Source: Diplolepis rosae
Lineage: Eukaryota > Arthropoda > Insecta > Hymenoptera > Diplolepididae
Assembly: GCA_030998225.1 (NCBI GenBank)
Contig: JAPYXD010000755.1
Location: forward strand, 2,294,001-2,358,000
Direction of reading: 5' to 3'
Length of the DNA: 64,000 bases
The position numbers and the translations under genes are program-made. The stretch's first letter is position 1; each line of letters opens with the position of its first letter. Shown here piece by piece: positions 26,051-37,290 of this stretch. Below the pieces are notes generated by a model. That model saw only the letters and a list, made by a program, of their open reading frames with translations, had not been told where the DNA came from and did no database searches.

Positions 26051-28740
26051 TAAAAAAAGACTTTGGTTTTAAATTGCAGATACATTGTGCTATATTTAAA
26101 AAAATATAAATTCAAATTCGAGTTTGCGGAGCGGAACCAAAATTAGGAAAGTTTGACCCGGGGAAGCCATTTGCTGATAAACTCGTTAAATTATCACTTA
26201 AATTGAAAACATGGCCTAACGAAAGTCTTTGGTTTTGAACTGCAGATACATTGTGCTATATTAAAAAAAATATGAATTTAAATTTGAGTTTGCGGAGCGA
26301 AACCAAAATTAGGAAAGTTTTACAAGGGGAAGCCATTTGTTGACAAACTCGTTAAATAATATCTTAAACTGAGAACGTCGTCTATAAAAAGACTTTGGTT
26401 TTTAATTGCAGATACATTGTGCTATATTAAAAAAAATATAAATTCAAATTCGAGTTTGCGGAGCGGAACCAAAATTAGGAAAGTTTGACCGGGGGAAGCC
26501 GTTTCTGGACAAACTCGTCAAATTATCTCGAGAACTAAGAAGGTGGCCTAAAAAAAGACTTTGGTTTTGAACTTCGGATACATTGTGGGATATTAAAAAT
26601 ATAAATTCAAATTTGAGTTTGCGGAGCGAAACCAAAATTAGGAAAGTTTGACCTGGGGATGCCATTTGTTGTCAAACTCTTTAAATTATCTCTTAAACTG
26701 AGAACGTGGTCAGAAAAAAGACTTTGGTTTTGAATTGCTGATACATTGTGCTATATTAAAAAAAATATAAATTGAAATTTAGTTTTCGGAGCGAAACCAA
26801 AATTATGAAAGTTTGACCTGGGGAAGCCATTTGTTGACAAACTCGTTAAATTATCTCTTAAACTGAGAACGTGGTCTAAAAAAAGACTTTTGTTTTTAAT
26901 TGAAGATACATTGTGCCATATTAAAAAATATATAAATTGAAATTCGAGTTTGCGGAGCGGAACCAAAATTAGGAAAAATTGTCCCGGAGAAGCCATTTGC
27001 TGATAAACTCGTCAAATTATCACTTAAACTGAAAACGTGGCCTAACGAACGTCTTTGGTTTTGAATTGCAGATACATTGTGCTATATTAAAAAAAATATG
27101 AATTTAAATTTGAGTTTGCGGAGCTAAACCAAAATTTGGAATGTTTGAACCGGGTAAGCCATTTCTAGACAAACTCGTTACATTATCTCTAGAACTTAGA
27201 ACGTGGCCTAACACAAGTCTTTGGTTTTGAACTGCAGATACATTGTGGGATATTAAAAAAAATATAAATTCAAATTTGAGTTTGCGGAGCGAAACCAAAA
27301 TTATGAAAGTTTGACCCGGGGAAGCCATTTGTTGACAAACTCGTTAAATTATCTCTTAAACTGAGAAATTGGTCTAAAAAAAGACTTTGGTTTTGAATTG
27401 CTGATACATTGTGCTATATTAAAAAAAAAATAAATTTAAATCTAGTTTTTGGAGCGAAACCAAAATTAGGAAAGTTTGACCCGGGGAAGCCATTTGTTGA
27501 CAAACTCGTTAAATTATCTCTTAAACTGAGAAATTGGCCTAAAAAAAGACTTTTGTTTTTAATTGAAGATACATTGTGCCATATTAAAAAATATATAAAT
27601 TGAAATTCGAGTTTGCGGAGCGGAACCAAAATTAGGAAAAATTGTCCCGGAGAAGCCATTTGCTGATAAACTCGTCAAATTATCACTTAAACTGAGAACG
27701 TAGTCTATAAAAAGACTTTGGTTTTAAATTGAAGATACATTGTGCTCTATTAAAAAAAATACAAATTGAAATACGAGTTTGCGGAGCGGAAACAAAATTA
27801 GGAAAGTTTGACCCGGGGAAGCCATTTGCTGATAAACTCGTTAAATTATCTCTTAAACTTAGAACGTGTTCTAAAAAAGACTTTGGTTTTAAATTGAAGA
27901 TACTTTGTGCTCTATTAAAAAATATATAAATTTCAATTTGAGTTTGCGGGGCGAAACCAAAATTATAAAAGTTTGCCCTGGGAAAGACGTTTCTGGACAA
28001 ACTCGTCGAATTATCTCGAGAACTAAGAAAGTAGCCAAACGACAGACTTTGGTTTTGAATTTAAAGTACATTGTGGGATATTAAAAAAAATATAAATTCA
28101 AATTTGAGTTTGCGGAGCGAAACCAAAATTATGAAAGTTTGACCTCGGGAAGCCATTTGTTGACAAACTCGTTAAATTATCTTTTAAACTGAGAACGTGG
28201 TCTAAAGAAAGACTTTGGTTTTAAATTGAAGATACATTGTGCTATATTTAAAAAAATATAAATTCAAATTCGAGTTTGCGGATCGGAACCAAATTTAGGA
28301 AAGTTTGACCCGGGTAAGCCATTTGCTGATAAACTCGTTAAATTATCACTTAAATTGAAAACATGGTCTAAAGAAAGACTTTGGTTTTAAATTGAAGATC
28401 CATTGTGCAATAGCAAAAAAAATATGAATTTAAATTCGAGTTTGCGGAGCGAAACCAAAATTATGAAAGTTTGTTCCGGGGAAGCCATTTGCTGATAAAT
28501 TCGTTGAATTATAACTTAAATTGAAAACGTGGCCTAACGAAAGTCTCTGGTTTTGAATTGCAGATACATTGTGCTCTATTTAAAAAAATATATATTCAAA
28601 TTCGAGTTTGCGGAGCGGAACCAAAATTAGGAAAGTTTGACCCGGGGAAGCCATTTGCTGATAAACTCGTTAAATTATCACTTAAATTGAAAACATGGCC
28701 TAACGAAAGTCTTTGGTTTTGAATTGCAGATACATTGTGC
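26051..28740 (+). repeat. Mixed zone with GAAAAATTGTCCCGGAG monomers
   Basis: Two monomers near 26968 and 27631 carry GGAAAAATTGTCCCGGAG in place of GGAAAGTTTGTCCCGGGG, and follow TTTGTTTTTAATTGAAG and an ATATATAAATTG tract. The same lineage dominates the far right of the window. Other monomers have CGTTACATTATCTC and TAACACAAGTCTTTGG (near 27170-27220), which recur near 47250, 51055, 54540 and 63660. Confidence 0.8.
27729..28241 (+). repeat. Copy 4 of the GACGTTTCTGG block (short)
   Basis: It contains one ACAAATTGAAATACGAG monomer instead of the tandem pair. The shared set follows: GAAGATACTTTGTGCTC, GGGGCGAAACC, GACGTTTCTGG, AAACGACAGAC, GAATTTAAAGTACATTG, GACCTCGGGAAGCC and GTCTAAAGAAAGAC. 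It is 6,460 bp downstream of copy 3. Confidence 0.87.
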
Positions 28741-29770
28741 TATATTAAAAAAAATATAAATTTAAATTTGTGTTTGCGGAGCGAAACGAAAATTATGAAA
28801 GTTTGACCTGAGGAGGCCGTTTCTGGTCAAACTCGTCAAATTATCTCGAGAACTAAGAACGTGGCCTAACAAAAGTCTTTGGTTTTGAATTAAACAAACA
28901 TTGCGGGATATTAAAAAAAAATATAAATTCAAATTATAGTTAGCGGAGCGAAACCAAAATTATGAAAGTTTGACCCGGGGAAGCCATTTGTTGACAAACT
29001 CGTTAAATTATCACTTAAATTGAAAACATGGCCTAACGAAAGTCTTTGGTTTTGAATTGCAGATACATTGTGCTATATTAAAAAAAATATAAATTTAAAT
29101 TTGTGTTTGCGGAGCGAAACCAAAATTATGAAAGTTTGACCTGGGGAGGCCGTTTCTGGTCAAACTCGTCAAATTATCTCGAGAACTAAGAACGTGGCCT
29201 AACAAAAGTCTTTGGTTTTGAACTACAGATACATTGTGGGATATTGAAAAAAATATGAATTCAAATTTGAGTTTCGGAGAGAAACCAAAATAATGAAAGT
29301 TTGACCCGGGGAAGCCATTTGTTGACAAACTGGTTAAATTTACTCTTAAACTGAAAACGTGGCCTAAAAAAAGACTTTGGTTTTGAATTGCTGATACATT
29401 GTGCTATATTAAAAAAAAATATAAATTTAAATTTGTGTTTGCGGAGCGAAACAATAATTATGAAAGTTTGACCTGGGGAAGCCGTTTCTGGTCAAACTCG
29501 TCAAATTATCTCGAGAACTAAGAACGTGGCCAAAAAAAAGACTTGGGTTTTAAATTAAACAAACATTGCGGGATATTAAAAAAAATATAAATTCAAATTA
29601 TAGTTAGCGGAGCGAAACCAAAATTATGAATGTTTGATCCGGGGAAGCCATTTGCTGATAAAATCGTTAAATTATCACTTAAATTGAAAACATGGCCTAA
29701 CGAAAGTCTTTGGTTTTGAATTGCAGATACATTGTGCTATATTAAAAAAAATATGAATTTAAATTCGAGT

Positions 29771-31262
29771 TTGCGGAGCGAAACCAAAATTGTGAATGTT
29801 TGACACGGGGAAGCCATTTGTTGACAAACTTGTTAAATTATCTCGATAACTGAGAACGTGGTCTAAAAAAAGACTTTGGTTTTGAATTGCAGATACATTG
29901 TGCTATATTAAAAAAAATATAAATTTAAATTTGTTTGCGGAGCGAAACGAAAATTATGAAAGTTTGACCTGAGGAGGCCGTTTCTGGTCAAACTCGTCAA
30001 ATTATCTCGAGAACTAAGAACGTGGCCTAACAAAAGTCTTTGGTTTTGAACTACAGATACATTGTGGGATATTAAAAAAAAATATAAATTCAAATTTGAG
30101 TTTCGGAGAGAAACCAAAATAATGAAAGTTTGACCGGGGGAAGCCTTTTGTTGACAAACTGGTTAAATTATCTTTTAAACTGAGAACGTGGTCTAAAGAA
30201 AGACTTTGGTTTTAAATTGAAGATACATTGTGCTATATTTAAAAAAATATAAATTTAAATTTGTGTTTGCGGAGCGAAACGAAAATTATGAAAGTTTGAC
30301 CTGAGGAGGCCGTTTCTGGTCAAACTCGTCAAATTATCTCGAGAACTAAGAACGTGGCCAAAAAAAAGACTTGGGTTTTAAATTAAACAAACATTGCGGG
30401 ATATTAAAAAAAATATAAATTCAAATTCGAGTTTGCGGAGCGAAACCAAAATTATGAATGTTTGTTCCGGGGAAGCCATTTGCTGATAAAATCGTTAAAT
30501 TATCACTTAAATTGAAAACATGGCCTAACGAAAGTCTTTGGTTTTGAAATGCAGATACATTGTACTATATTAAAAAAAATATAAATTTAAATTTGTGTTT
30601 GCGGAGCGAAACGAAAATTATGAAAGTTTGACCTGAGGAGGCCGTTTCTGGTCAAACTCGTCAAATTATCTCGAGAACTAAGAACGTGGCCTAACAAAAG
30701 TCTTTGGTTTTGAACTACAGATACATTGTGGGATATTAAAAAAAAATATAAAATCAAATTTGAGTTTCGGAGAGCAACCAAAATTAGGAAAGTTTGACCC
30801 GGTGAAGCCATTTGTTGACAAACTCGTTAAATTATCTCTTAAACTGAGAAAATGGTCTAAAAAAAGACTTTGGTTTTGAATTGCAGATACATTGTGCTAT
30901 ATTAAAAAAAATATAAATTTAAATTTGTGTTTGCGGAGCGAAACGAAAATTATGAAAGTTTGACCTGAGGAGGCCGTTTCTGGTCAAACTCGTCAAATTA
31001 TCTCGAGAACTAAGAACGTGGCCAAAAAAAAGTCTTTGGTTTTAAATTTAACAAACATTGCGGGATATTAAAAAAAATATAAATTCAAATTATAGTTAGC
31101 GGAGCGAAACCAAAATTATGAAACTTTTGTCCGGGGAAGCCATTTGCTGATAAAATCGTTAAATTATCACTTAAATTGAAAACATGGCCTAACGAAAGTC
31201 TTTGGTTTTGAATTGCAGATACATTGTGCTATATTAAAAAAAATATGAATTTAAATTCGAGT
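29771..31262 (+). repeat. Nine-monomer repeat, copy a
   Basis: This copy is 1492 bp. It starts in the monomer with AATTGTGAATGTTTGACACG and contains AACAAACATTGCGGG in both phases (30386 and 31050). The monomer after the start has lost two bases in AAATTTGTTTGCGG, a trait shared with the corresponding monomer near 34411. Confidence 0.86.
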
Positions 31263-32761
31263 TTGCGGAGCGAAACCAAAATTATGAATATTTGACCCGG
31301 GGAAGCCATTTGTTGACAAACTCGTTAAATTATCTCTTAAACTGAGAACGTGGTCTAAAAAAAGACTTTGGTTTTGAATTGCAGATACATTGTGCTATAT
31401 TAAAAAAAATATAAATTTAAATTTGTGTTTGCGGAGCGAAACGAAAATTATGAAAGTTTGACCTGAGGAGGCCGTTTCTGGTCAAACTCGTCAAATTATC
31501 TCGAGAACTAAGAACGTGGCCTAACAAAAGTCTTTGGTTTTGAACTACAGATACATTGTGGGATATTAAAAAAAAATATAAATTCAAATTTGAGTTTCGG
31601 AGAGAAACCAAAATAATGAAAGTTTGACCCGGGGAAGCCATTTGTTGACAAACTGGTTAAATTATCTTTTAAACTGAGAACGTGGTCTAAAGAAAGACTT
31701 TGGTTTTAAATTGAAGATACATTGTGCTATATTTAAAAAAATATAAATTTAAATTTGTGTTTGCGGAGCGAAACGAAAATTATGAAAGTTTGACCTGAGG
31801 AGGCCGTTTCTGGTCAAACTCGTCAAATTATCTCGAGAACTAAGAACGTGGCCAAAAAAAAGACTTTGGTTTTAAATTAAACAAACATTGCGGGATATTA
31901 AAAAAAAATATAAATTCAAATTCGAGTTTGCGGAGCGAAACCAAAATTATGAAAGTTTGTCCCGGGGAAGCCATTTGCTGTTAAATTCGTTGAATTATAA
32001 CTTAAATTGAAAACGTGGCCTAACAAAAAGTCTTTGGTTTTGAATTGCAGATACATTGTGCTATATTTAAAAAAATATAAATTTAAATTTGTGTTTGCGG
32101 AGCGAAACGAAAATTATGAAAGTTTGACCTGAGGAGGCCGTTTCTGGTCAAACTCGTCAAATTATCTCGAGAACTAAGAACGTGGCCTAACGAAAGTCTT
32201 TGGTTTTGAACTGCAGATACATTGTGGGATATTAAAAAAAAATTAAAAATTCAAATTCGAGTTTGCGGAGCGAAACCAAAATTATGAAAGTTTGACCCGG
32301 GGAAGCCATTTGCTGATAAACTCGTTAAATTATCACTTAAATTGAAAACATGGCCAAACGAAAGTCTTTGGTTTTGAACTTCAGATACATTGTGGGATAT
32401 TAAAAAAAAATATAAATTCAAATTCGAGTTTGCGGAGCGAAACCAAAATTATGAAAGTTTGTCCCGGGGAAGCCATTTGCTGTTAAATTCGTTGAATTAT
32501 AACTTAAATTGAAAACGTGGCCTATCAAAAGTCATTGGTTTTGAATTGCAGATACATTGTGCTATATTTAAAAAAATATAAATTCAAATTCGAGTTTGCG
32601 GAGCGGAAACAAAATTAGGAAAGTTTGACCCGGGGAAGCCATTTGCTGATAAACTCGTTAAATTATCACTTAAATTGAAAACATGGCCTAACGAAAGTCT
32701 TTGGTTTTGAATTGCAGATACATTGTGCTATATTAAAAAAAATATAAATTTAAATTCGAGT
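31263..32761 (+). repeat. Nine-monomer repeat, copy b
   Basis: This copy is 1499 bp. It starts with AATTATGAATATTTGACCCG. AACAAACATTGCGGG is present in the first phase (31881) but missing in the second, near 32545, where ordinary GAATTGCAGATACATTG stands. The tract near 32241 is altered to AAAAAAATTAAAAATTCAAA. Confidence 0.86.
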
Positions 32762-34253
32762 TTGCGGAGCGAAACCAAAATTGTGAATGTTTGACACGGG
32801 GTAGCCATTTGTAGACAAACTCGTTAAATTATCTCTTAAACTGAGAACGCGGTCTAAAAAAAGACTTTGGTTTTGAATTGTAGATACATTGTGCTATATT
32901 AAAAAAAATATAAATTTAAATTTGTGTTTGCGGAGCGAAACGAAAATTATGAAAGTTTGACCTGAGGAGGCCGTTTCTGGTCAAACTCGTCAAATTATCT
33001 CGAGAACTAAGAACGTGGCCTAACAAAAGTCTTTGGTTTTGAACTGCAGATACATTGTGGGATATTAAAAAAAAATATAAATTCAAATTTGAGTTTCGGA
33101 GCGAAACCAAAATAATGAAAGTTTGACCCGGGGAAGCCATTTGTTGACAAACTGGTTAAATTATCTCTTAAACTGAAATCGTGGTCTAAAAAAAGACTTT
33201 GGTTTTGTATTGCAGATACATTGTGCTATACTAAAAAAAATATAAATTTAAATTTGTGTTTGCGGAGCGAAACCAAAATGATGAAAGTTTGACCCGGGGA
33301 AGCCATTTCTCGACAAACTCGTCAAATTATCTCGAGAACTAAGTACGTGACCTAAAAAAAGACTTTGGTTTTGAATTGAAGATACATTGTGCTATATTAA
33401 AAAAAATATAAATTAAAATTCGAGTTTGCGGAGCGAAACCAAAATTATGAAAGTTTGTTCCGGGGAAGCCATTTGCTGATAAAATCGTTAAATTATCACT
33501 TAAATTGAAAACATGGCCTAACGAAAGTCTTTGGTTTTGAATTGCAGATACATTGTACTATATTAAAAAATATAAATTTAAATTTGTGTTTGCGGAGCGA
33601 AACGAAAATTATGAAAGTTTGACCTGAGGAGGCCGTTTCTGGTCAAACTCGTCAAATTATCTCGAGAACTAAGAACGTGGCCTAACAAAAGTCTTTGGTT
33701 TTGAACTACAGATACATTGTGGGATATTAAAAAAAAATATAAAATCAAATTTGAGTTTCGGAGAGAAACCAAAATAATGAAAGTTTGACCCGGTGAAGCC
33801 ATTTGTTGACAATCTGGTTAAATTATCTCTTAAACTGAAAACGTGGTCTAAAAAAAGACTTTGGTTTTGAATTGCAGATACATTGTGCTATATGAAAAAA
33901 AATATAAATTTAAATTTGTGTTTGCGGAGCGAAACGAAAATTATGAAAGTTTCACCTGGGAAAGCCTTTTCTGGTCAAACTCGTCAAATTATCTCGAGAA
34001 CTAAGAACGTGGCCAAAAAAAAGACTTTGCTTTTAAATTAAACAAACATTGCGGGATATTAAAAAAAATATAAATTCAAATTATAGTTAGCGGAGCGAAA
34101 CAAAAATTATGAATGTTTGACCCGGGGAAGCCATTTGCTGATAAAATCGTTAAATTATCACTTAAATTGAAAACTTGCCATAACGAAAGTCTTTGGTTTT
34201 GAATTGCAGATACATTGTGCTATATTAAAAAAAATATGAATTTAAATTCGAGT
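32762..34253 (+). repeat. Nine-monomer repeat, copy c
   Basis: This copy is 1492 bp. It starts with AATTGTGAATGTTTGACACG and GGGTAGCCATTTGTAGAC, the TAGAC being shared with copy e near 35798. The first-phase AACAAACATTGCGGG expected near 33376 is absent, and the second-phase one is present at 34041. The linked variants GAACGCGGTC and GAATTGTAGATAC (near 32850-32885) are found here but not in copies a and b. Confidence 0.86.
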
Positions 34254-35744
34254 TTGCGGAGCGAAACCAAAATTATGAATGTTTGACCCGGGGAAGCCAT
34301 TTGTTGACAAACTCGTTAAATTATCTCTTAAACTGAGAACGTGGTCTAAAAAAAGACTTTGGTTTTGAATTGCAGATACATTGTGCTATATTAAAAAAAA
34401 TATAAATTTAAATTTGTTTGCGGAGCGAAACCAAAATTATGAAAGTTTGACCTGAGGAGGCCGTTTCTGGTCAAACTCGTCAAATTATCTCGAGAACTAA
34501 GAACGTGGCCTAACAAAAGTCTTTGGTTTTGAACTACAGATACATTGTGGGATATTGAAAAAAATATGAATTGAAATTTGAGTTTCGGAGAGAAACCAAA
34601 ATAATGAAAGTTTGACCCGGGGAAGCCATTTGTTGACAAACTGGTTAAATTATCTTTTAAACTGAGAACGTGGTCTAAAGAAAGACTTTGGTTTTGAATT
34701 AAAGATACATTGTGCTATATTTAAAAAAATATAAATTTAAATTTAATTTTGCAGAGCGAAACTAAAATTATGAAAGTCTGACCTGAGGAGGCCGTTTCTG
34801 GTCAAACTCGTCAAATTATCTCGAGAACTAAGAACGTGGCCAAAAAAAAGTCTTTGGTTTTAAATTAAACAAACATTGCGGGATATTAAAAAAAATATAA
34901 ATTCAAATTCGAGTTTGCGGAGCGAAACCAAAATTATGAAAGTTTGTCCCGGGGAAGCCATTTGCTGTTAAATTCGTTGAATTATAACTTAAATTGAAAA
35001 CGTGCCCTATCAAAAGTCTCTGGTTTTGAATTGCAGATACATTGTGCTATATTTAAAAAAATATAAATTTAAATTTGTGTTTGCGGAGCGAAACGAAAAT
35101 TATGAAAGTTTGACCTGAGGAGGCCGTTTCTGGTCAAACTCGTCAAATTATCTCGAGAACTAAGAACGTGGCCAAAAAAAAGACTTGGGTTTTAAATTAA
35201 ACAAACATTGCGGGATATTAAAAAAAAATTAAAAATTCAAATTTGAGTTTGCGGAGCGAAACCAAAATTATGAAAGTTTGACCCGGGGAAGCCATTTGCT
35301 GATAAAATCGTTAAATTATCACTTAAATTGAAAACGTGGCGTAACGAAAGACTGTGGTTTTGAACTACAGATACATTGTGGGATATTAAAAAAATATGAA
35401 TTTAAATTCGAGTTTGCGGAGCGAAACCAAAATTATGAAAGTTTGTCCCGGGGAAGCCATTTGCTGTTAAATTCGTTGAATTATAACTTAAATTGAAAAC
35501 GTGCCCTATCAAAAGTCTCTGGTTTTGAATTGCAGATACATTGTGCTATATTAAAAAAAATATAAATTCAAATTCGAGTTTGCGGAGCGGAAACAAAATT
35601 AGGAAAGTTTGACCCGGGAAGCCATTTGCTGATAAACTCGTTAAATTATCACTTAAATTGAAAACGTGGCTTAACGAAAGTCTTTGGTTTTGAATTGCAG
35701 ATACATTGTGCTATATTAAAAAAAATATGAATTTAAATTCGAGT
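34254..35744 (+). repeat. Nine-monomer repeat, copy d
   Basis: This copy is 1491 bp. It starts with AATTATGAATGTTTGACCCG and has AACAAACATTGCGGG at 34869 and again, out of phase, at 35210, two monomers later. The monomer near 34740 has the unique tract AAATTTAATTTTGCAGAG. The copy after it (from 35745) runs into module M copy 2. Confidence 0.86.
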
Positions 35745-35896
35745 TTGCGGAGCGAAACCAAAATTGTGAATGTTTGACACGGGGAAGCCATTTGTAGACA
35801 AACTCGTTACATTATCTCTTAAACTGAGAACGTGGTCTAAAAAAAGACTTTGGTTTTGAATTGCAGATACATTGTGCTATATTAAAAAATATAAAT

Positions 35897-37290
35897 TTAA
35901 ATTCGAGTTTGCGGAGCGAAACCAAAATTATGAAAGTTTGACCTGGGGAGGCCGTTTCTGGTCAAACTCTTCAAATTATCTCGAGAACTAAGAACGTGGC
36001 CTAACAAAAGTCTTTGGTTTTGAACTACAGATACATTGTGGGATATTAAAAAAAAATATAAATTCAAATTTGAGTTTCGGAGCGAAACCAAAATAATGAA
36101 AGTTTGACCCGGGGAAGCCATTTGTTGACAAACTGGTTAAATTATCTCTTAAACTGAAATCGTGGTCTAAAAAAAGACTTTGGTTTTGTATTGCAGATAC
36201 ATTGTGCTATACTAAAAAAAATATAAATTTAAATTTGTGTTTGCGGAGCGAAACCAAAATGATGAAAGTTTGACCCGGGGAAGCCGTGTCTGGACAAACT
36301 CGTCAAATTATCTCGAGAACTAAGAACGTGGTCTAAAAAAAGACTTTGGTTTTGAATTGAAGATACATTGTGCTCTATTAAAGAAAATATAAATTTAAAT
36401 TTGAGTTTGCGGAGCGAAACCAAAATTATGAAAGTTTGACCTGGAAACCATTTGTTGACAAAATCGTTAAATTATCTCGATAACTTAGTACGTTGACTAA
36501 AAAGAGACTTTGGTTTTGAATTGCTGATACATTGTGCTATATTTAAAAAAATATGAATTTAAATTCGAGTTTGCGGAGCGAAACCAAAATTATGAAAGTT
36601 TCACCTGGGAAAGCCTTTTCTGGACAAACTCCGCAAATTATCTCGAGAACTAAGAAAGTGGCCAAAAAAAAGACTTTGGTTTTAAATTGAAGATACATTG
36701 TGGGATATTAAAAAAAATATAAATTTAAATTCGAGGTTGCGGAGCGGAACCAAAATTAGGAACGTTTGTCCCGGGGAAGCCATTTGCGGTAAACTCGTTA
36801 AATTATCACTTAAATTGAAAACATGGCCTAACGAAAGTCTTTGGTTTTGAATTGCAGATACATTGTGCTATATTAAAAAAAATATGAATTTAAATTCGAA
36901 CTTGCGGAGCGAAACCAAAATTATGAATGTTTTACCCGGGGAAGCCATTTGTTGACAAACTCGTTGAATTATATCTTAAACTGAGAAAGTAGTCTAAAAA
37001 AAGAATTCAGTTTTGAATTGCAGATACATTGTGCCATATTAAAAAAAATATAAATTGAAATTCGAGTTTGCGGAGCGGAACCAAAATTAGGAAAGTTTGT
37101 CCCGGGGAAGCCATTTGCTGATAAACTCGTTAAATTATCACTTAAATAGAAAACATGGCCTAACGAAAGTCTTTGGTTTTGAATTGCAGATACATTGTGC
37201 TATATTAAAAAAAATATGAATTTAAATTCGAACTTGCGGAGCGAAACCAAAATTATGAATGTTTTACCCGGGGAAGCCATTTGTTGACAA
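35897..37290 (+). repeat. Module M, copy 2
   Basis: The CCTGGGGAGGCC / CTGGTCAAAC monomer is followed by the AAAATGATG type 2 monomer at +332, a shortened GACCTGGAAACCATTTG monomer near 36440, and type 4 junctions at 36930 (+1033) and 37262 (+1365). Its first two monomers occupy the position of the fifth nine-monomer copy, so the module and the nine-monomer repeat share their junction. Confidence 0.85.

Larger units (their letters stand above)
28741..35896 (+). repeat. Nine-monomer higher-order repeat, about 1.49 kb, roughly five copies
   Basis: Equivalent TTGCGGAGCG anchors in the marked type 1 monomer (followed by AATTGTGAATG or AATTATGAAT) lie at 29771, 31263, 32762, 34254 and 35745. The spacings are 1492, 1499, 1492 and 1491 bp, nine monomers each. 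A second marker, AACAAACATTGCGGG, occurs at 28892, 29559, 30386, 31050, 31881, 34041 and 34869 in two phases, alternating 4 and 5 monomers. An extra one lies at 35210. CCTGAGGAGGCC type 2 monomers are unusually dense here. The period fails at the next expected point, 37237, where a type 4 monomer stands. This is the most regular part of the window and probably the most recently homogenised. Confidence 0.9.
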
